Assembly (NCBI GenBank): GCA_020466095.1
Contig: CM035807.1
Location: forward strand, 34,600,039 to 34,664,038
DNA from: Chlorops oryzae
Taxonomy: Eukaryota; Arthropoda; Insecta; Diptera; Chloropidae
Length of the DNA stretch: 64,000 nt
Reading direction: 5' to 3'
Part shown: positions 48,475-59,788 of the stretch, in pieces
How positions within the stretch are numbered: the stretch's first letter is position 1
How the letters are laid out: each line of letters begins with the position of its first letter
Notes under the pieces: model-generated
The model's input: the letters and a program-made list of their open reading frames with translations, nothing else
Databases searched by the model: none
What the model was told of the DNA's origin: nothing
Translations under genes and position numbers: made by a program

Positions 48475-49083
48475 GGCTGGAAATTTTTCTTTCGGTGCTA
48501 GGCCCTAGCTAGTTTATATCTTGGGCTAGTAAAGTCTAGCTAGCGCCTTCCTAGTTTGTTAATGTTTCGGCTAGCAAGCGCCCGGCTAGTGATTTCTAGC
48601 TTGCGCCTACATCATATGTCCATCACTTTGTTTTACATATAGATTTATTTTCACGTCCTCTTGACGGGGTATTGGTTAAAGTTCTCACATAGTTCGCACC
48701 TCATTGGTTACGATATCGCCTCTGCGCAAAGCTAACGCTTAACATACAAAGTACACCGTTTATATTTCCACGAATTTAAACTAAGTGAGAATTATAAAAT
48801 AAGTTTTGTCTCAAATTTTCTCTCTGGGTTCTAGCTAGGCCCTCGCTAGTTTTGATTTATCTAGATAGGCGCTAGCTAGCGCCAGGTTTGAGCTTTCTAT
48901 ATGGGCTTTACCTAGAGAAAACTAGCTAGGCTCTGTCCAGATTATTCTTGTCATCGCCCCTATAGCAGCGGTTCTAGCTAGACGCTAGCTAGCGCCAGGC
49001 TAGATATATCTAGTCGGGAAAATCCAGCTAGGCGCTAGCTAGGTCCTAGCTAGTAACTAGATTTCTGTACGCAATTTCCAGCC
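48475..49083. mobile_element. CTAG-rich inverted-repeat element, ~609 bp
   Basis: About 30 CTAG tetramers occur between 48499 and 49060, many as CTAGCTAG and as the palindrome-like GCGCTAGCTAGCGCC (near 48874 and 48982), where about two would be expected by chance. The block is flanked by an inverted pair, GGCTGGAAATT at 48475 and AATTTCCAGCC ending at 49083, and the CTAG blocks face each other. No target duplication was found. It looks like a non-coding foldback element or a class of palindromic repeat that I cannot name. Confidence 0.6.
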
Positions 49084-49393
49084 GGGTATCGAAGGAGAAT
49101 CCTTACAAAATTCGGATTTGAAAATATTTCTCTAAGACATAAAATTTGGAATGAATTTGAATGGAAATCGACATGTGTAGGTAATTCCATCAAGCTCATA
49201 AAAACAATCCGGTTAAGTAAGCGTGATCTAAGGTCCGTCCAGTAGCTAAAAAAAAAAAAAATTGGTGTCTGTAAAGTCAATTTACGGACGATAGTTTTAA
49301 GTGATAACATCATAAGAAAACACTCATTATTTACATGAAATGGAGCATTCAAGTTCACGTACGCTATTGTTGACGATTTTTGAAACTCTCTTA

Positions 49394-49877
49394 GGGCCAA
49401 TATTACCAAGCATATTTAAAAAATTTTTAAAACTAAAATCCGCTTTTGGTTTTTACCATTCCAATTTTTTTTTTTAATTTTAAAAATATTTTAAATCACC
49501 TCGGCACTGCGTTTAAATATGACATCAAATTTGAGTTCGATTTTCAAAAACCAGCTGTTTGGAAAAATTCAAAGAAATAATTTAAAAAAAAATGCAGTTT
49601 TGGAAATAACACAATACCACAGACAGGACTAAAAGCTTTGGAGTCACAGGGCAGCAATTTGGAGTACGAAACAATCGTTAGAATGGCTCTTTATAGAATC
49701 CGTTTTTGAAAATAACGATCTAATCAGCTGTCAAATGTACTCACAGCCCTGGAAGTAGACGGTGCTGCCGTAAAATTCGATGCTTAAAAAAATGCGATAT
49801 TGAAAATGAAATTTATTTTAAAAAATTTTTAATTTTAATTTTAAAAATTTTTTAAATATGTTTGGTAATATTGGCCC
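49394..49877. mobile_element. PIF/Harbinger-like MITE, 484 bp, TTA target duplication
   Basis: GGGCCAATATTACCAAGCAT at 49394 and its inverted partner (TTTGGTAATATTGGCCC, ending 49877) continue as arms of about 45 bp rich in AAATTTTT. TTA lies on both sides (49391-49393 and 49878-49880), the 3-bp duplication of PIF/Harbinger. The interior is non-coding. Confidence 0.87.
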
Positions 49878-49969
49878 TTAGACTTATTAATTTAAAAGTT
49901 AGAAAATAAGTCTCATTTTATAATTTTTTTGACGATTTTTAGTATAAGTATAAAATAGAAAATAATAAT

Positions 49970-50126
49970 TACACTGTGGTAGTCGAAAAAATGTTCATCG
50001 CGCAAACCGGCGCAGTCGGGTCCGGCTCGGTCCCCCGAGTACAACAGTACCAAGCACTAGGCTAGCTTAGCTCGAGTTTGCGAATTATTCAACATTTTTT
50101 GCCAACATTTCACTGTTAATTTTTCA
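49970..50126. repeat. Possible small foldback around a GC-rich core
   Basis: CGAAAAAATGTT...GCGCAAAC on the left is loosely inverted on the right (GTTTGCG...AACATTTTTTGCC), enclosing an unusually GC-rich core (CGGCGCAGTCGGGTCCGGCT) in AT-rich DNA. The inverted match is imperfect and no duplication is visible. Confidence 0.3.
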
Positions 50127-50352
50127 GTTATATTTTTTCAATGTTAAAGGCTTTGGACGCTCTTTTAAAGTTGGTTAACTAAGCCAGACTGAAACATAAG
50201 TATCATTTAACTCAATTAAATCAATTTACTTAATCAAAGGCACGTTCTATTGGGTTTTTTTTGCAATTTTACGCATTTTCTAACATTACCCTAAATGTAT
50301 GCAATAAATTTTATTAAAATCGAAATATTAAAATGTTAAAATCATACAATTA

Positions 50353-51740
50353 AAGGTTGGCTGATAATCCCCGGTCTGACACATATGGCGTCGCTAATGT
50401 ATTTATAATGCATATCTTTTTTATAAGTGGCAAACCTTCAAATGATTCGTGTCAAAAATTTGGCGTCTGTAAGTCAATTAGTTTGTGAGATAGAGCGTCT
50501 TTTGTGAAGCAACTTTTGTTATTTCGTTAGAAAAAATGGAAAAAATGGAATATCCGTTATTTTGATAAAATACTGATTTATTCTGAAGGGAAAGAAAAAT
50601 ACAGTGGAAGCAAAAATCTTGAGCATTGATAATGAGTATTCCGGACTCTGCCCCAGAGAAATATCAACAATAATTGATTGGTATGCAAAATTCAAGCGTG
50701 TGTGAAATGAGCATGGAGACTGTTGATACCATGTGGACGCCGAAAGATGGTTGGTTACCGACGAAAATCATCAAAAAAATTCAAAATGATTTGTGATGTA
50801 CGTTAAAATGAAGTTGATCGAGATAGCAGATGGCCTTAAAAGATATCAAAGGAACGTGTTTGAGTTCAATATACATTTATACAATATTTGAATACTGAAA
50901 GCTCTTTGCAAAATGGGTGCCGAAACGCGAGCTTCACATTTACCAAATTAACAACATACGTGTTGATGATTCTGAGCGGTGTTTGCAGCTGTTAACTCGC
51001 AATACACCCGATTTTTTGCTTCGAATGGTGAACAATGGATCGACAACATAATTTGAAGCTTCTATGCTTTCTACACTCTGAGGTCCAATCGTACAAGTCG
51101 GCTGAGTGGACAGCGATTCGGTGAACCTGTCTCCGAAGTGTGGAAAGACTCAAAAGATCCGCTGGCAAAGTATTGGCCTCTGTTTTTTGGGAATTGGTGC
51201 ATGGAATTAATTTTTATCGATTATCTTGGTTAAGGGAAAACCATCAACAGTGACTAATTATATGACGTTATTGGAGCGTTTAGAAGGTCGAATATTCGCG
51301 GCAAACATGGCCTCCATATGAAGAAGAAAACAAGTGTTGTTCCACCAACAAAACTCACCGTGCCACAAGTCATTGAGAATTCGATGGCAAATAATTATGA
51401 ATTAGGCTTCAAATTGAAAAACATTTCCACACCCAACCGTATTCCTAGATTTGGCCCCCAGACGAATTCTTTTCTTGACGTTCTCAGCACCTCAAAGGAT
51501 TGCTCGCAGGAAATAATTTTGGCTACAATGTATGAAGGTCGATCGTCCGAATACGAGGCCTTATTTTTGAGGCAAATACCGAAGGAGTACTACTCAAAAT
51601 GGTATCAAAAAATTGGAAGGTCGTTATTAAATCGTTGTATCGCTCTTGAAGGGAACTATGTTGAATATATAAAAACGAAATTTTGACAAAATAAATTTTG
51701 TTTTTCTTTGTTAGACTGGGGACTTATCAGTCCAACCTGT
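50353..51740 (+). mobile_element. Himar1-like mariner element, second copy, heavily decayed
   Basis: Ends AAGGTTGGCTGATAATCCCC (50353) and CTTATCAGTCCAACCTGT (ending 51740) are damaged versions of the ends of the element at 3524-4857. TA lies on both sides (50351-50352 and 51741-51742). At ~1.39 kb it is slightly longer than normal because of small insertions. It is in the opposite orientation to the first copy. Confidence 0.9.
50536..51686 (+). pseudogene. Mariner transposase pseudogene, Himar1-like, second copy
   Basis: Reading begins at an ATG at 50536 (MEKMEY) and ends at 51686. Frameshifts and stops are scattered throughout. Recognisable remains include SAEWTAIR-like, FIDYLG and NRCIALEGNYVEY, the last within a 122-codon open frame at 51318-51686. 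The MDETW and QDNA catalytic boxes seen in the copy at 3591-4684 are destroyed here (VPPTKLTVPQ stands where HQDNAPCH should be). It is non-functional and older or faster-decaying than the first copy. Confidence 0.88.
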
Positions 51741-51742
51741 TA

Positions 51743-52796
51743 AATGATTCCTGATTTCGTTTGATTTCTGTAAAATTGTTGTAAAGTCATACTTTTGTGA
51801 TGACAAATGAAATTTTTGCCAAAAATGGCCTTAGATATTGCTTTGATTGGTGTTTTTAGACTGCAATTGTATCATATGACGTATCTACAATAAATTAATG
51901 TGAGAATAATGCCTGTAGCCATTATAATGAAAAAATACGATTTAAAATTCGATAGTGCTAAAGGTGGCCTGAAAATGGTGAATATCTTTGCAATTCTAGA
52001 GCCAACTTTTCTACTATCGGCTATTACCGTTGTACTCTGTTGGGTGTCAGCCCGACCCGAACGTCACCGATTTGCATGAACAATGGTTTCTTCTCGATGA
52101 ACAAGCGCTTCGTCTTTGAAACTACACAGTTCGATTTTATTGAATTTTTCACAATGTTGCCTTTTTAATTTTTTGGCTTTCCTGACATATCGATTCATAA
52201 AAGCGGATGCATTTGTTATGGTATAGTTAACCATTGAGCTATATTTTGAAAATTAATGCAAAACCATATTTACAAAACAGAACTTCATTTATCTTCAAAC
52301 AACTATACCATTGAACGGTGTAACTGCCTTTTTTTGCTGGAGTAGGCTCAGTTTTTTTCAGAAGCGTGTCATTATGCGGGATTTAAACCAATATTTAACT
52401 AAATATAGTGTAGTCTTTCGAGGTTCCGATCTAGTTCTCAAAAAGCAAAGTTTTTCCGTTGCCCTTCGAATGAGGGTTCAACAAGTTTGTGCGATTCAGA
52501 CGACAACTGAAATTCTTGAGAGCTCATCTTGGTGCTGTTGCAGAAAATATACTTTGAGTGTCATGTTAAATCCACATATACTGATTCTGATAGCCTGATA
52601 TTCCGGTAGTGTTTGAAATGATAATGGCGTGTATCCTGATGTTGTACTTGGCTTTTGCGGAATAGGATCTGCATCGGAATGTGGAATCGCTAAGAAAACA
52701 TCGTAAAGAAAACACGAACGCCGGCTAACCTCAAAGCTTAGAAGATAAAGAACATGTATTTATTTTAATATGTATACTCTCCCTAAACAATTTACC
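51743..52796. other. Unassigned interval
   Basis: No gene recognised. A 95-codon frame (52311-52598) has no known domain. Confidence 0.4.
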
Positions 52797-54950
52797 TACC
52801 ATAGATGAAAGCATTATCTACCAAGGCTTATAAATAATATTAAATATATAATAACAAGATTTGAGAGTTAGCTCTCTGCGCTAAACCGGTTTGAAATTTT
52901 GTGTATTTGAGTGTGTTTGTGTGTCGCGTAAATTGAATGATGAACATGTTAAACGCACATTGAGTTTTCCGGCGTCAGATGTTCGCAGATAGAATGTCCT
53001 ATCATCGATTTAATAGACGTTATCACGTCAAAAACACTCAAAATTGGACAAGAATAGAAATCAGACTTTCTTTCTACTACTCTCCAGCTTTTCCCCGACT
53101 AGTCATCAAAATACCAAGACTGTTCTTATTTAATTCGCCAACATATGCCTTCAATTGTATTCTTATTGAGATGTAATTGACAAATAAGCTGACGAAGCTC
53201 CTGCAACATGTGGACCAGTTGGTCTAATTTTATAACTACGCTTCTTCAAGACCCCTTGTAGCCACTAAAGATCTAGTCACTTCTCTTTTTTGAAACACTC
53301 TACAACTTTGGCTAATCCTATTTGGAGTATCTTTAGAGTTCCCCTCTTGGCAAATTGATCTCTTCATTCGTTTATCCTAGAGAATGGTATAAGTTTCAAG
53401 TCAAATTAAAATCGAACGTCAAGCTATTTTGAAATTCCTTTAATTTTCATCAATATGTTGGTCTTGTCGATGCAAGAATAAATTGTCATCGTTGAACCTT
53501 TGAAAATAAAGTGAAAATTATTTTGAAAATACTCTTAATACTAATCCCAATACAATCAAAACAAACAAATCCAAAACAGATTCATATTTTGTCACCTCAT
53601 GGATTGCCTGTTTGTGGAAATTAATCTCTTTGAATTCGGAGAAAATTTCGTTTTGATTGAGAATTCACTGTTCTCCTAAAGTTTCCCGCAAAATCTATTC
53701 ACACAAAAACTAATTTGATTGCAAATTTTCAGACAGAGCACAGGATTTGATTTCATCTTTCCAGGCAGGTGGGATGCCGATAACATTTATAGTTGCTAAA
53801 CAGATAAATTGGTATTTAATTCGCATTTGTTGATTCGGTGAAATTTGATTTGGAAAAAACTAATTAAATACGTGGGATAATTTATGGGGGGAAATGATTA
53901 AAATTTTCTCCTGATCTTTGGAAGAACGGAGCTGGAGAAATGGTATGCCAAGGTTCAAAGTATATTTTTGTGAGACCAGCGGAATTTTCATTGGAACGTG
54001 ATGTGATCGGGAGTTCCTCGTAAAAATCCTAATAACATTTTGACACAAAAATCAAGTTTTGGAAAAATAATAGGCATCCACTATAAAGGTTTGATAGTAT
54101 GACCAAAGGTGAGAAAAATTCAAGCTGGGTTTCGCGAGGCGTTTTGACTTCATGGAGCTCTAAGCATTGCGAGCCTCGCTGATTTTAGTCAAAAGTGGTA
54201 GCATCATTTTTTTTCAACAACTCCGTAAGACTTAGAGATATCGGTTAACTGTCTCTGGCAAAGTTGTAAATAACGGTCTAGTGAACACAAATAAAAACAA
54301 AAACTACTCATTAAAAAAAAATTTCAAACTGTTTTTTTTTAAATAAGTACCCAAAAAATCTATTTTTTTTACTTTTCTGGGCATGGGTTGAAGGGAATCC
54401 AAATTTTTCCTATACTATCTGTAAAAAATTTGTGGCTGGTAAGAAGCTTAACAGCTCTTCCAAACATACTTATGGGATCTGAAATTATAATTTGGGCAAC
54501 AGAAAATATTTCAAATCAGCACCCGAAAGTATGTATATAAATATTTAGAATATTTCCACACATCCTGAGCAAGGCTTTTGAGTTTTTTCTATTCTTAAAT
54601 TCCGATGGTAGAAAGGCTTAAAATTACAAAATTTGATTTTTAAAAATTTTATTGATTTTTAAAAATTTTATTGCATACCTTTAGATGCTTAATTTGAATA
54701 TTTTCTGTTGCTCCTATCTATAATGTAGATAATCACCTTCATGCACATGTTGAGTTTTTTAACTTAAAGTTCCTTCATAAGCTGTCATTTTCAATTGACT
54801 CAATGACAAAAAATGATGAAATCAATTCACAGACCGAAGAAAACCAACAAGGCATGAAAAACTTAATCTAAAGACTCGATTCAATTGCTTAAATGTAGAT
54901 TTCAGCAGCTAACTTTTGACGGAAGAGAGTATGCTTCGTGCCCCATAGAG
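52797..54950. repeat. Tandem duplication, copy A (~2.15 kb)
   Basis: From TACCATAGATGAAAGC to about AGAGTATGCTTCGTGCCCCA this region is repeated in the same orientation at 55480-57945, with high identity over most of its length. Relative to copy B it lacks a ~200-bp block (after 53677) and a ~110-bp block (near 54728). It is non-coding. Confidence 0.92.
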
Positions 54951-55479
54951 ACACGCACAGACCGAAGGTTTTCATCACTATCCCAGCAGATATTTGTAAC
55001 CGATAGTAATGAAAATGGTAATCCAAAGGCTTAGGGTTATATCCATGCAGAAACCATTATTTCTAACAAGACGATGCTCTTGCGAATGTAATGCAAACAT
55101 ATTTTCATTCTTCGTACGAAAAGTAATCGATATGGCTTGCTTTTGTAATGCATTACTTTTTGCATTCTCAAGTAATGAGAAAATGATTCAATGTAGGTTT
55201 TTCAATTTGTGCAAATGTTATGTGCTATGAGCCTGACAGAAAAAAAGATGTTGTCCCTTAAGAGATAATGCATATATCGCCCCGTGTGCACTGGCAGTAC
55301 CGGCTGCTTCAGTCTGTGGGCTCAGTTCTGACGACATTGCATCATAAATTGACTCAGCTCCATAGTTCAACAAAAATTCTTGGACACGGCTTACTGTTTG
55401 AAAGTTCATCTCAACCTGGTTCCAGACACTACAAACTACACTGAGCGAAAACTACGGTTGTGTAATTTACAACGATTCG
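54951..55479. other. Spacer between the two tandem copies
   Basis: This ~530-bp stretch is unique within the window. It contains the coding-like minus-strand frame at 55218-55409. Confidence 0.6.
55218..55409 (-). CDS. Candidate coding remnant, unknown protein
   Basis: On the minus strand an ATG at 55409 opens 63 codons to a stop at 55218; the frame continues upstream to about 55450, where an acceptor-like TTTTCGCTCAG ends at 55441. The peptide has a balanced, protein-like composition (MNFQTVSRVQEFLLNYGAES, then a Ser/Ala/Thr-rich part and GAIYALSLKG), unlike the AT-driven frames around it. I do not recognise a family. It may be an exon, a fragment of a transposase gene or a processed gene remnant. 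It lies in the spacer between the tandem copies, so it is single-copy here. Confidence 0.25.
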   Translation of the reverse strand: MNFQTVSRVQEFLLNYGAESIYDAMSSELSPQTEAAGTASAHGAIYALSLKGQHLFFCQAHST

Positions 55480-57945
55480 TACCATAATGAAAGCATTATC
55501 TACCAAGGCTTATAAATAAATTAAATATATAATAACAAGATTTGAGAGTTAGCTCTCTGCGCTAAACCGGTTTGAAATTTTGTGTATTTGAGTGTGTTTG
55601 TGTGTCGCGTAAATTGAATGATGAACATGTTGAACGCACATTGAGTTTTCCGGCGTCAGATGTTCGCAGATAGAATGTCCTAACATCGATTTAATAGACG
55701 TTATCACGTCAAAAACACTCAAAATTGGCCAAGAATAGAAATCAGACTCTCTTTCTACTACTCTCCAGCTTTTCCCCGACTAGTCATCAAAATACCAAGA
55801 CTGTTCTTATTTAATTCGCCAACCAATGCCTTCAATTGTATTCTTATTGAGATGTAATTGACAAATAAGCTGACGAAGCTCCTGCAACATGTGGACCAGT
55901 TGGTCTAATTTTATAACTACGCTTCTTCAAGACCCCTTGTAGCCACTAAAGATCGAGTCACTTCTCTTTTTTGAAACACTCTACAACTTTGGCTAATCCT
56001 ATTCGGAGTATCTTTAGAGTTCCCCTCTTGGCAAATTGATCTCTTCATTCGTTTATCCTAGAGAATGGTATAAGTTTCAAGTCAAATTAAAATCGAACGT
56101 CAAGCTATTTTGAAATTCCTTTAATTTGTCATCAATATGTTGGTCTTGTCGATGAAGAATAAATTGTCATCGTTGAACCTTTGAAATATGAAGTGAAAAT
56201 TATTTTGAAAATACTCTTAATACTAATCCCAATACAATCAAAACAAACAAATCCAAAACAGATTCATATTTTGTCACCTCATGGATTGCCTGTTTGTGGA
56301 AATTAATCTCTTTGAATTCGGAGAAAATTTCGTTTTGGATTTCGGAGAATTCACTGTTCTCCTAAAGTGTTTGTGGAAATAGAAAAGCAACAACAAAAAC
56401 TATTTGTTTTTAAATATTTTGAGAAGAGCAACGTGTTTGTGTACATACATACATACATGTGTGCAGATGTGTTCATCAAATGCAATGCAACAGAAATATT
56501 GAATTAAGTTGGATTATTTTGATTTTATGTGGCGCTGGATATTTCGATTGAAAAATTTAATTAAACTCAAGGCAATTCCCGCAAAATCTATTCACACAAA
56601 GCTTAATTGAACATGCAAATGCTTCAGACAGACAACAGGATTGATTTCATCTTTCGCCAGGCAGGCGGGGCGCCGATAACATTTATAGTTGCTAAATAGA
56701 TAAATTGGTATTTAAATTCGCATTGTGCTTGGATTCCGATTGACAAATTTGATTTGGTAAAAAACTAATTTAAATACGTGGAGATAATTTATGGGGGGAA
56801 ATGGATTAAAATTTTCTCCTGCTCTTTGGAAGAACGGAGCTGGAGAAATGGTATGCCAAGGTTCAAAGTATATTTTTGTGAGACCAGCGGATTTTTCATT
56901 GGAACGTGATGTGATCGGGAGTTCCTCGTAAAAACCCTAATAAAATTGTGACACAAAAATCAAGCTTTGGAAAAATAATAGGCATCCACTATAAAGGTTT
57001 GGTAGTATGACCAAAGGTGAGTAAAATCCAAGCTGGGTTTCGCGAGTTTAGCAGGCGGTTTGATTTCAGATCTAAGCATTGCGAGCCTTGCTGATTTTAG
57101 CCAAAAGTAGCATCATTTTTTTTCACCAACTGCGTAAGACTTAGAGATATCGGTTAACTGTCTCTGGCAAAGTTGTAGCTAACGGTCTAGTGAACACAAA
57201 CAAAAAAAAAACTAGTCATAAAAAAAAATCCATAATGTTTTTTTTTTAAATACCTAAAAAATCTAATTTTTTACTTTTCTGGGCATGGGTTGAAGGGAAT
57301 CCAAATTTTTCCTTACTATCTGTGAAAAAATTTGAGGCTGGTAAGAAGCTTAACAGCTCTTCCAAACATACTTATGGGATCTGAAATTATAATTTGGGCA
57401 GCAGAAAATATTTCAATTCAGCACCCAAAAGTATGTATATAAATATTTCGAATATTTCCACACATCCTGAGCAAGGCATTTGAGTGTTTTCTATTCTTAA
57501 GTTCCGATGGTAGAAAGGCTTAAAATAACAAAATTTGATTTTTTTTAAATTTTATTGCATACCTTTAGATGCTTAATTTGAATATTTTCTGTTGCTCCTA
57601 TCTATAATGTAGGAAAATCCAATTAAATATCGAATTATGTGGGAATTTCGAATTCTTTTCAATAGACTATTGCTGGAAGTAACTCAAGAAGAAGAAGAAG
57701 AAGCGAGATTGGTTGCTTCCATCACCTTCATGCACATGTTGAGTTTTTTAACTTAAAGTTCCTTCATAAGCTATCATTTTCAATTCATTCAATTGACTCA
57801 ATGACAAAAAATGATGAAATCAATTCACAGACCGAAGAAAACCAACAGAGCATGAAAAACTTAATCTAAAGACTCGATTCAATTGCTTAAATGTAGATTC
57901 TAGCAGCTATCTTTTGACCGAAGAGAGTATGCTTCGTGTCCCATA
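55480..57945. repeat. Tandem duplication, copy B (~2.47 kb)
   Basis: Second copy of 52797-54950, offset about 2.68 kb at its start. It holds two blocks missing in copy A: 56368-56577, which includes a TACATACATACATACATG run, and about 57612-57722, which includes (GAA)n at 57689-57704. Smaller indels and substitutions show the copies have been diverging. Confidence 0.92.
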
Positions 57946-58236
57946 CAGACAGCCTTGTGAGAAGCAGTATTCATGTGCTGTACAATTTGCGATTTTCGAT
58001 CACAAGTTATCTACTTAAGAAAGATTGCGTTTCATTGAGCCAATTATTTATTTGTGCTCTTTTGGAAGCAAACTTCGTTTTCGGCATCTTATACGTTCAT
58101 TTAAAAATCGAAGTAAAATTATAACTTTTGATTCAAATGACAAATATTTGCAACGGTTTTGCATTTGCCTACTAGATCAGCAGTTGTATTTCGCGTAAGA
58201 CAAGTCGAAAACAATTATTTCATAAGGTTTTTTTCG

Positions 58237-58336
58237 TGCATATTAGTGCATATACGTGCATATTCCTGCATATTTTTGCATATTGGAAATATGCAAGAAT
58301 ATGCAAGAATATGCATTTATGCAAAATATGCAAAAT
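58237..58336. repeat. 10-bp-period TGCATATT array in palindromic arrangement
   Basis: Five successive ~10-base units starting TGCATAT (58237-58286: TGCATATTAG, TGCATATACG, TGCATATTCC, TGCATATTTT, TGCATATTGG) are followed by about five units in inverted orientation (AATATGCAAG and variants, to 58336). The two halves can fold into a hairpin about 50 bp long. A similar ATGCATTTGCATAT lies at 58418-58432. Confidence 0.9.
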
Positions 58337-58517
58337 GAAATAGGGCTCATTTGCAATATTTTCTTATGAAACGAATTTGTGTGCAAACAAAATTTAAATC
58401 CGATCATCTATTAAAGATATGCATTTGCATATTATCCGCTGTCTAGTGATGACCCACAAAAAAGTTATTAGGGAAAATCTTAGAAAACCCAAAAAAGCTG
58501 CTTTCCTAAAAATTGGA

Positions 58518-58604
58518 GGGTATTGTGGTACACATGAGTAGAATAATCTGATATACTATACCAGACTACTATACTATACATTAACCTCCTATATCACAAT
58601 ACCC
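58518..58604. repeat. Small inverted repeat, 87 bp
   Basis: GGGTATTGTGGTA at 58518 and TATCACAATACCC ending 58604 are inverted with one mismatch. A related CCTATACCACAATAGC lies at 59065-59080. These may be ends of a small MITE; no target duplication was found. Confidence 0.45.
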
Positions 58605-59712
58605 GAAGCTCCTGCAAAAAAAAAAAAATATTTTTTTGATTGTATGTTATAATACCACATGTGCCTATAATACCACATTACCCGCCAATAAGTGACCCAC
58701 AATAGCCGATCTTAATATTTTGGGGTAAATCCTCCTAAATTGAACATTTTTTTAAATAACACATTTTAACACTTATTTATCGAAATTGTTGTTGTAATTG
58801 TGAATAATAAAATACAGCTCGTATTTTTCCTTAGAAAAACGTAACTTCTTTTGGAATCAAAGCAAAAACTCGTCTGCACGCAATCACATGTTTCATTCAA
58901 CAGATCGACATGTTTTGTTTTGTCTACTTTTGCTCCTAAGATTCTACTCAATTTGGCGTATTTACGTTTGACAAGATAAATTATGTAGGAATAAATCAAA
59001 CCATAAATACTCGTTTAAATGGAGTCTTTGTGAGAAAAATATTATACGTATACCACATCATCCTCCTATACCACAATAGCATAAGTTCCTCTAATCACAA
59101 ATCATCCCGATTATCTTTGAATTATTTCGTAATCGTAATCATTTGATATGCAGTTGTGCATGCAAATAATCAACTACAATGATAATTCGCATCGATTGTA
59201 AAAAATAATCTCACTATTAATTAATTATATCAACAATGACTGTTAGGTTCGGTTTAAGTTCTAAATATATTTCAGAAACGAACTTCTATTATACGCACCC
59301 TATGTCAAATCTGTTTGACGGATTAATGTTTCAATTAAGAGTAATCTGTATGTTTTTACTAATTCATTTTTTTTACGTTTCACTGTTAAGCGCATCTATC
59401 AAAGCTTCATCGGCGTATTGTTTCGAAAGAAGGTAAATTATCTACGCACAATAAATCCTATAAAATATAAATCCTCCTCCCGTCTAAATATCCTGTGCAA
59501 CGTGCCTGTTGTGAGAAAATATTATACGTCAATCTATCATTGAATGGACTTGAACCAAATAAGTCTCTAAATCTCTTTGACATTATCTAAGTGTTTAATA
59601 TCATATTAATTAAAATAGCACCCTGATGTTTCCGTTGCTTACCGTTCCATTTATTTTTGGATTTATAAAAATGCGTAAATATGTTCGGCTTCACAGTTTT
59701 TTTCTACTTTTT
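58605..59712. other. Unassigned interval
   Basis: No gene recognised. Repeated TAATACCACA strings occur near 58650-58680. Frames of 77 codons (58766-58999 minus) and 66 codons (59236-59436 plus) have no known domain. Confidence 0.4.
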
Positions 59713-59788
59713 CGTCGGGTACTTGAACCACGAACCTTCATGATTGTCTGAGCGTTTGAAACAGCTTCACCACGCCATACAACCTCTG
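59713..59788 (-). repeat. tRNA-related sequence (SINE head)
   Basis: On the minus strand TATGGCGTGGTGAAG (A-box-like, within 59764-59779) is followed by GGTTCGTGGTTCAAGTACC (B-box-like GGTTCAAGTACC at 59718-59729). The layout is tRNA-like but the cloverleaf cannot be completed, so it is a SINE head or tRNA pseudogene. A T-rich tail follows. No target duplication was identified. Confidence 0.55.

Noticed and set aside
58237..58336. CRISPR-like array
   Set aside because: Units are ~10 bp without unique spacers, and the host is a eukaryote; it is a palindromic tandem repeat.
58766..58999. 77-codon minus-strand frame
   Set aside because: Some protein-like stretches, but no splice signals, no known domain and repeat-like surroundings.
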